Shown one piece after another: positions 60,552-64,000 of a stretch of 64,000 nt of DNA. Source of the stretch: JADGOV01 sp963814355 (GTDB taxonomy: Bacteria > Actinomycetota > Actinomycetes > JADGOV01); NCBI GenBank assembly GCA_963814355.1, contig CAWFCZ010000011.1, forward strand, positions 67,950 to 131,949, in the 5' to 3' direction. Below the pieces are notes generated by a model that saw only the letters and a program-made list of their open reading frames with translations, had not been told where the DNA came from and did not search any database. Both the position numbers and the translations under genes were made by a program. Every line of letters starts with the position of its first letter. Within the stretch, counting starts at the first letter, position 1.

Positions 60552-61180
60552 ATCTCGGCGTCGCCGCCGCCATCGGAGCGGTGGCCGCTGCCGCCGGCCC
60601 TTGGCAGGCCGCGGCGATCCGGCGGGAGCTGCCGGCGGGCACCCGAATTCCGCCCGCCGCCGCGCTCAGCGGCGCCAGCGGCGGAGTTGCCGCCGGACTC
60701 GCGATGCTGCTGCCCGCCGCGTTGATGCCCGCGGTCGTCGCATTCCTCGTCCTCGCGGTACCCGCTGCGGGGGTCGACGCCCGCAGCCGGCGGCTGCCCG
60801 ACCGGCTCACCCTCCCCGGCTACCCGTTGCTCGCCGCCTGCCTGGTCGCCGGCTCCGTCCCCACCGGCCACACCGGCCGGCTCGGCGCCGCGGCGGTCGG
60901 CTGCGTCGCGGCTCTAGCCCTCTTCGCCGTTCAGGTCCTAGCGGCTCCCACCTCGGGGCCGGGACTTGGCGACCTGAAATTCAGCGGCCTGAGCGGAGCG
61001 CTGTTGGGTTGGGCCGGCGCTGTGCCCTGGCTCGCCGGTCTGCTCGCGGCCTACCTGCTCTACCTCGCCTTCGCAGTCGGGGTCGCAATTCGCGGCCGGG
61101 CGCCGCTGCGAGGGCACCACCCGCTCGGGCCGGCTCTCGTCGCCGGCACCGTGTTCGCGTTGGCCGCGCTCGCCCGCTGA
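60548..61180 (+). CDS. A24-type prepilin peptidase (TadV/CpaA-like)
   Basis: 210 residues, six or seven membrane helices. The first catalytic Asp is in PAAGVDARSRRLPDRLTLPG (xDxxxxxxPD) and the second in SGPGLGDLKFSGLSGALLGW, the GxGDxK box. There is no N-terminal methylase domain, as in TadV. It would process TadE/G-type and Flp prepilins encoded in the divergent operon. GTG 60548 overlaps the XRE stop, placing the peptidase under the regulator operon rather than with the pilus genes. Confidence 0.88.
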   Translation: MNLGVAAAIGAVAAAAGPWQAAAIRRELPAGTRIPPAAALSGASGGVAAGLAMLLPAALMPAVVAFLVLAVPAAGVDARSRRLPDRLTLPGYPLLAACLVAGSVPTGHTGRLGAAAVGCVAALALFAVQVLAAPTSGPGLGDLKFSGLSGALLGWAGAVPWLAGLLAAYLLYLAFAVGVAIRGRAPLRGHHPLGPALVAGTVFALAALAR

Positions 61181-62071
61181 CCCGGTGGACGGCGTACTGG
61201 AGCCCGCCCGGGGGGGTCACCGTGTGGGAGGGTGCCGAGTAGCCAACACGCCCGCCCCCGCGGTCAGTCTCAGCGCGCTGAGCAACTTCGGCTACGTGCT
61301 GTCTTGGCAGCTTGAAGGGCCCGACGAGCGCTCCGAGTTCGACAGAGCCGGGGACGAGACAGAGGCCCAGCCCGGGGCCGCAGCGCGAATAGCCGCCGGC
61401 GTCGAGCCGATGCGCAGCCCCGCTGACCCAGCTGCCTACGTTTCGGCGCCAACCTGACACGGTTCACCACCGCCGGCTACGGATCCCGTCCACGTGGGCG
61501 GGCTCACCGTCGCACAGGGGGACAGCACACTCGTCGGTGACCAGGACCCGCAGGGTGCCGTGGTGCTTTGGTCAGCGGGACACCGCCGAGGTCCGGGTCT
61601 ACTGGCAACACCGCTCTCCCGGCTGTCAGTGGCCATCGAGAACTGCCCGGTGGCGGCCATGAGCCATCACGCTTGTCTGCCACGCAAGGGACCGGGGAGG
61701 CCGCGAACCTACCTTCGCACGAAGGCCGCGCTCCGCGTTTCGTGTATGCAATCACCCCCCTGGGCCCCACTGCCGTAACGACACGTTCCGACGCAATCGA
61801 AAGGTTCGGATTTGCGTCGCCATCGAGCACCTACGCGGCTAGATGAGTGCGGTTGAGCTACTCGTAGCCGTGGCACGGCGATGATCTTCGCGAACAGGGT
61901 TACATGGCTTCGGCGGGGCCAGAGGGTGGAGGTCCGGGTGAATCTGGTCCTGCAGCCTGTCGGATCCGGAGCGAGGCGTTCGTAGAACAGCCGGCGACTG
62001 GAGGAGGCCGCGGATACGGGCAATTGGATGTCACGGTACGTTGCGAGGCGCATGAGGCTAGTGCTAGCGGA
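61181..62071. other. Intergenic, no gene recognised
   Basis: About 890 nt after the last gene of the conjugative block. Frames on both strands give no domain. Codon bias is weaker than in neighbouring genes. It is the likely place for the right end of the element, but no repeat matching the left side could be found by eye. Confidence 0.4.
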
Positions 62072-62709
62072 TCAGCGGGTGTCGTCGGCGAGCCACCGGT
62101 CGTAGGTGAGGAACGTCTCGATGGCGCCGGCGAGGATGGCGTCTTCTGCATCCTTGCACAGTGAGGTGGCTGCCAGGAGCGAACGGAGTGTCCGCCACCG
62201 CCGCCCGGTGTCGGGTCCGTAGCCGTGGAAGAACGATGCGCCATCCCGGGGGCTGAACCCGAGCCGTTGCTCTACGTGGCCGGCGATGAGCCGTCCGCCG
62301 AGGGTGGCCCCCTCCGTTACGTGGAGGCAGCCGAGTGTGGCTGCGGGGGTTGTCGGTCTGGGTACCCGGGGGCACCGAGGCAGGCCGCCAACAGCTGTGC
62401 GTGCGATTCCGAGGGCAGCGAGGTCGACGGCGATGAGCGGGGCCTTTCGCCGCTCATCGGCGTCGAGCGGCAGCTTCCAGTGCCGCACCGCGCGGCCGAG
62501 TTCAGCTTCGAACGGCTCGTAGAACCCGTACAGACGGTCAACAGATCGGCGTAGCGACCGGACGACCCGAGTCGGCCAACGATGTCCACTCTGGCCTCGA
62601 CTGCGTCGTGGTAAGGCGCTGTGTGCCGCCGCAGGCCAGCCAGACGCCGATGGATTTCCCGGGCGGACAGTGGGTTACCCCTTCGCTCAATGCCGGTCGC
62701 CGGCGTCAT
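62072..62709 (-). CDS. bphO: Biliverdin-producing heme oxygenase (BphO-like), one-base deletion near 62540
   Basis: From ATG 62709: REIHRRLAGLRRHTAPYHDA with the heme-ligand His in LRxxTxxxH, VEARVDIVGRLGSSGRYADL, then a missing C shifts the frame. After it come WKLPLDADERRKAPLIAVDL, GCLHVTEGATLGGRLIAGHV (the GxxxxG distal helix) and RDGASFFHGYGPDTGRRWRT. The 638-nt span plus one base is 213 codons. BphO opens heme to biliverdin, iron and CO, usually feeding a bacteriophytochrome; none is in the window. ATG overlaps the upstream stop (TGATG). Confidence 0.8.
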
Positions 62710-63158
62710 CACCGGGCCCGTTCTCGTGCCTCGGCGACGGTATCGGTCGCCGCGGTGACCCACTGTGCGGCGAATCGCGCGGGGTCAGCTAGCCACTCCA
62801 TGAGGCTGGCGACCACTCCGTGCAGGCCGGCTCGCTCCTCGGCGACCGCCGCAACCAGTAACGCACCCGCTTCAGGCAGCTCGGCGGCCGCGGCCGACCC
62901 GACGTGACGGTCGAACCCCAGCGCCAGCTGGGAACAGGACGCCTCGTCCAAGTGTCGAAGTCGCTCGGCTCGAAACACGCCGGCGATCCGAAGCAAGCCG
63001 TCGTAGACGGCCCGGTTCGCGGGCACAGCCACCGCCAGCTCGGCGTGCAGCGCTTCCAGGTGAACCTCAAGGAGCCAACGCGGCATACCGCGCGCCGCGA
63101 GCAGCCCGCCGAGCCAGCGGAGTTGGTGTTCGGCAACCTGGGGAGGCATTCCCGCCAC
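62709..63158 (-). CDS. Helical protein coupled to heme oxygenase, unknown function
   Basis: 149 residues from GTG 63158 or ATG 63149: VAEHQLRWLGGLLAARGMPR, WLLEVHLEALHAELAVAVPA, GVFRAERLRHLDEASCSQLA, LLVAAVAEERAGLHGVVASL and LADPARFAAQWVTAATDTVA. It is all-alpha and lacks a recognised domain. The stop overlaps the bphO start, so the two are co-translated. Its histidines (HxxxxHAEL and RHLDE) could bind heme or a tetrapyrrole; this is only an inference from the partner. Confidence 0.6.
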   Translation of the reverse strand: MAGMPPQVAEHQLRWLGGLLAARGMPRWLLEVHLEALHAELAVAVPANRAVYDGLLRIAGVFRAERLRHLDEASCSQLALGFDRHVGSAAAAELPEAGALLVAAVAEERAGLHGVVASLMEWLADPARFAAQWVTAATDTVAEARERAR

Positions 63159-63251
63159 AGTGCCCCCGCTCGTTTGAATCTCCCCGCTTCTGCTAGGTCA
63201 ACTTCCCAGGTCGGCGACACACCGTCTGAGTTCCGGGCGAGGTGACTGAGC

Positions 63252-63699
63252 CCCTTCGAGGCTGCGGCTGTCCTGAGCTGCAAGCCGTCGAAGGGGCCGG
63301 TCCCGATGTTGACATGGGAGAACTGCGTGGAGGCGCAAGCACTGCGAACGAGGGGGTGGTCGATCAGCGCGATCGCCGCCCATCTCGGTCATGATCGTAA
63401 GACGATCCGTGCGTATCTGAAGGGCGAGCGGGTGCCGGGTGAGCGCAGGCCGGGCCGGCCGGAGGCGATGAACGACTTCTTGGCCTACTGCCGGCAGCGG
63501 CTGGCTGATGATCCGCATCTGTGGTCGACGACGTTGTTCGACGAGGTCACCGCGCTCGGCTTCGCCGGGTCGTACCAGGCGTTCACCGCGGCGATCCGCC
63601 GCCACGAGCTGCGGCCGCGGTGCGCGGCGTGCGCGGCGAACAGGAACAAGGACCGGTCGGTGATCGAGCACCCGCCGGGTGAGGAAACGTTATGAGGAA
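63252..63699 (+). mobile_element. Truncated IS21-family element
   Basis: A hairpin (GCCCCTTCGA at about 63250 and TCGAAGGGGC at about 63288) precedes the istA-like gene at 63306. The gene is cut near 63685 and no istB follows. A perfect palindrome and a tyrosine recombinase gene replace the rest. Confidence 0.65.
63306..63695 (+). pseudogene. istA: IstA-type transposase, N-terminal fragment
   Basis: About 126 native residues: the HTH GWSISAIAAHLGHDRKTIRA with YLKGERVPGERRPGRPEAMN, then AYCRQRLADDPHLWSTTLFD and ALGFAGSYQAFTAAIRRHEL, typical of IS21 IstA N-termini, ending IEHPPGEET. The DDE catalytic core is missing. The break falls at the edge of the 36-bp palindrome, so another element interrupted the gene. 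Confidence 0.88.
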
Positions 63700-63717
63700 T
63701 TCCTCATAACGTTTCCT
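63682..63717. repeat. Perfect 36-bp palindrome at the IS21/recombinase junction
   Basis: Left arm 63682-63699 (AGGAAACGTTATGAGGAA) and right arm 63700-63717, its exact reverse complement, with no spacer. The left arm overlaps the last native codons of istA. A tyrosine recombinase gene begins its 3' end 80 nt further on. It has the form of a recombinase crossover site. Confidence 0.75.
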
Positions 63718-63796
63718 ATGACGATCCCGCGAATATGCGGCGCTCGCAGGGTCGAGCTTCCTCGGCGGGGATCGGGTGTGTGCGCAGGCTGCATAT

Positions 63797-64000
63797 TCAC
63801 AGGGCTTCGAGGAACTCGAGTAGCGGGTCGGCTGGTCGGTAGCGTCCGGCGGGAGTGTCCGGCGGGGCGGTCCGCGCGAGCGCCGTCTCCTTGAGGGTGA
63901 GGTCGGCGTGCATGTAGACGCCGTAGGTGGTGCGGACGTCTTCGTGTCCGAGCCAGAGCGCGATCGTGACCGCGTCGACGCCGTGTCTGCGCAGGGTCAT
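63797..64000 (-). CDS. Tyrosine recombinase, C-terminal part (runs off the window)
   Basis: The last 67 codons: VTIALWLGHEDVRTTYGVYM with LGHxxxxTTxxxY, where Tyr in TYGVYMHAD is the nucleophile, and HADLTLKETALARTAPP. The start is beyond 64000. This end of the protein matches the third recombinase class of multi-recombinase elements in actinobacteria. It is complete at the C-terminus, unlike the recombinase at 16827. Confidence 0.85.
   Translation of the reverse strand: MTLRRHGVDAVTIALWLGHEDVRTTYGVYMHADLTLKETALARTAPPDTPAGRYRPADPLLEFLEAL

Larger units (their letters stand above)
26640..61180. mobile_element. Integrative/conjugative element or plasmid-derived block (approximate limits)
   Basis: The interval holds a MobF relaxase, VirD4/TraG, VirB4, SCO6880, TrbL-like, Tad pilus genes, WhiB and XRE regulators, and cargo genes: the content of a conjugative element. 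Neither an intact integrase nor attachment repeats could be identified, so the limits are set by gene content only. The left side meets the chromosomal-type sulfur operon at about 26.6 kb; the right side ends with the prepilin peptidase. Confidence 0.6.

Noticed and set aside
26640..61180. Attachment sites defining the conjugative element
   Set aside because: No tRNA 3' end, intact integrase or matching direct repeat at both limits could be identified by eye.
1..64000. CRISPR arrays, rRNA or tRNA genes
   Set aside because: No regularly spaced repeat series, rRNA-like sequence or complete cloverleaf was seen on either strand.

Overview
The window is very GC-rich, uses GTG and TTG starts freely, and carries WhiB, SCO6880-type and BTAD/SARP proteins, Tad pilus genes and BlaI/M56 pairs. 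This is an actinobacterial accessory region; the genus cannot be read from the sequence. No rRNA, tRNA or CRISPR array was found.

Layout. (1) 1-5.4 kb: end of a universal stress protein, then two metal-efflux modules, each an ArsR repressor followed by CDF-type transporters, with a secreted beta-propeller gene between them. (2) 5.4-8.7 kb: a complete ISKra4-family insertion sequence with a 9-bp target duplication, lodged in a gene for a secreted His-rich protein. (3) 8.7-16.8 kb: a copper/thiol-redox island with a broken SCO gene, two TlpA-like thioredoxins, CcdA, a BlaI-M56 protease pair, a DUF305 lipoprotein, a methyltransferase and a decayed CopA fragment. Three similar BlaI-like sites tie part of it together. 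(4) 16.6-18 kb: truncated tyrosine recombinases. (5) 18.3-20.8 kb: an overlapping operon ArsR, glutaredoxin-like, SHOCT, methyltransferase, small protein. (6) 20.8-26.6 kb: a multicopper oxidase and a complete CstR-type reactive-sulfur operon (CstR-like repressor, DUF302, three rhodanese-containing proteins including a persulfide-dioxygenase-like enzyme, TauE) with two operators.

(7) 26.7-61.2 kb: an integrative/conjugative element or plasmid-derived block. It holds a MobF relaxase-helicase, a cargo interval (split HipA-like kinase plus HipN-HIRAN protein inside imperfect direct repeats, and a DUF4238 gene), and one long minus-strand run of about 20 tightly coupled genes (58.4 to 38.2 kb) in which a Tad pilus machine (SAF, TadZ, TadA, TadB, TadC, three TadE/G) continues directly into a conjugative type IV secretion apparatus (TrbL-like, SCO6880, VirB4, VirD4/TraG). 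A divergent plus-strand operon carries a sigma-like protein, WhiB, a double-XRE regulator and the prepilin peptidase. The two face each other across a perfect 32-bp palindrome. (8) 61.2-64 kb: a heme oxygenase gene and partner, then an IS21 transposase fragment cut at a perfect 36-bp palindrome next to a tyrosine recombinase that runs off the window.

A caution for all pseudogene calls: many reading frames are broken by single-base indels, often in short G/C runs, while neighbouring genes are intact. Some are probably sequencing errors; others, such as the IS insertion and the CopA/recombinase chimera, are certainly structural.
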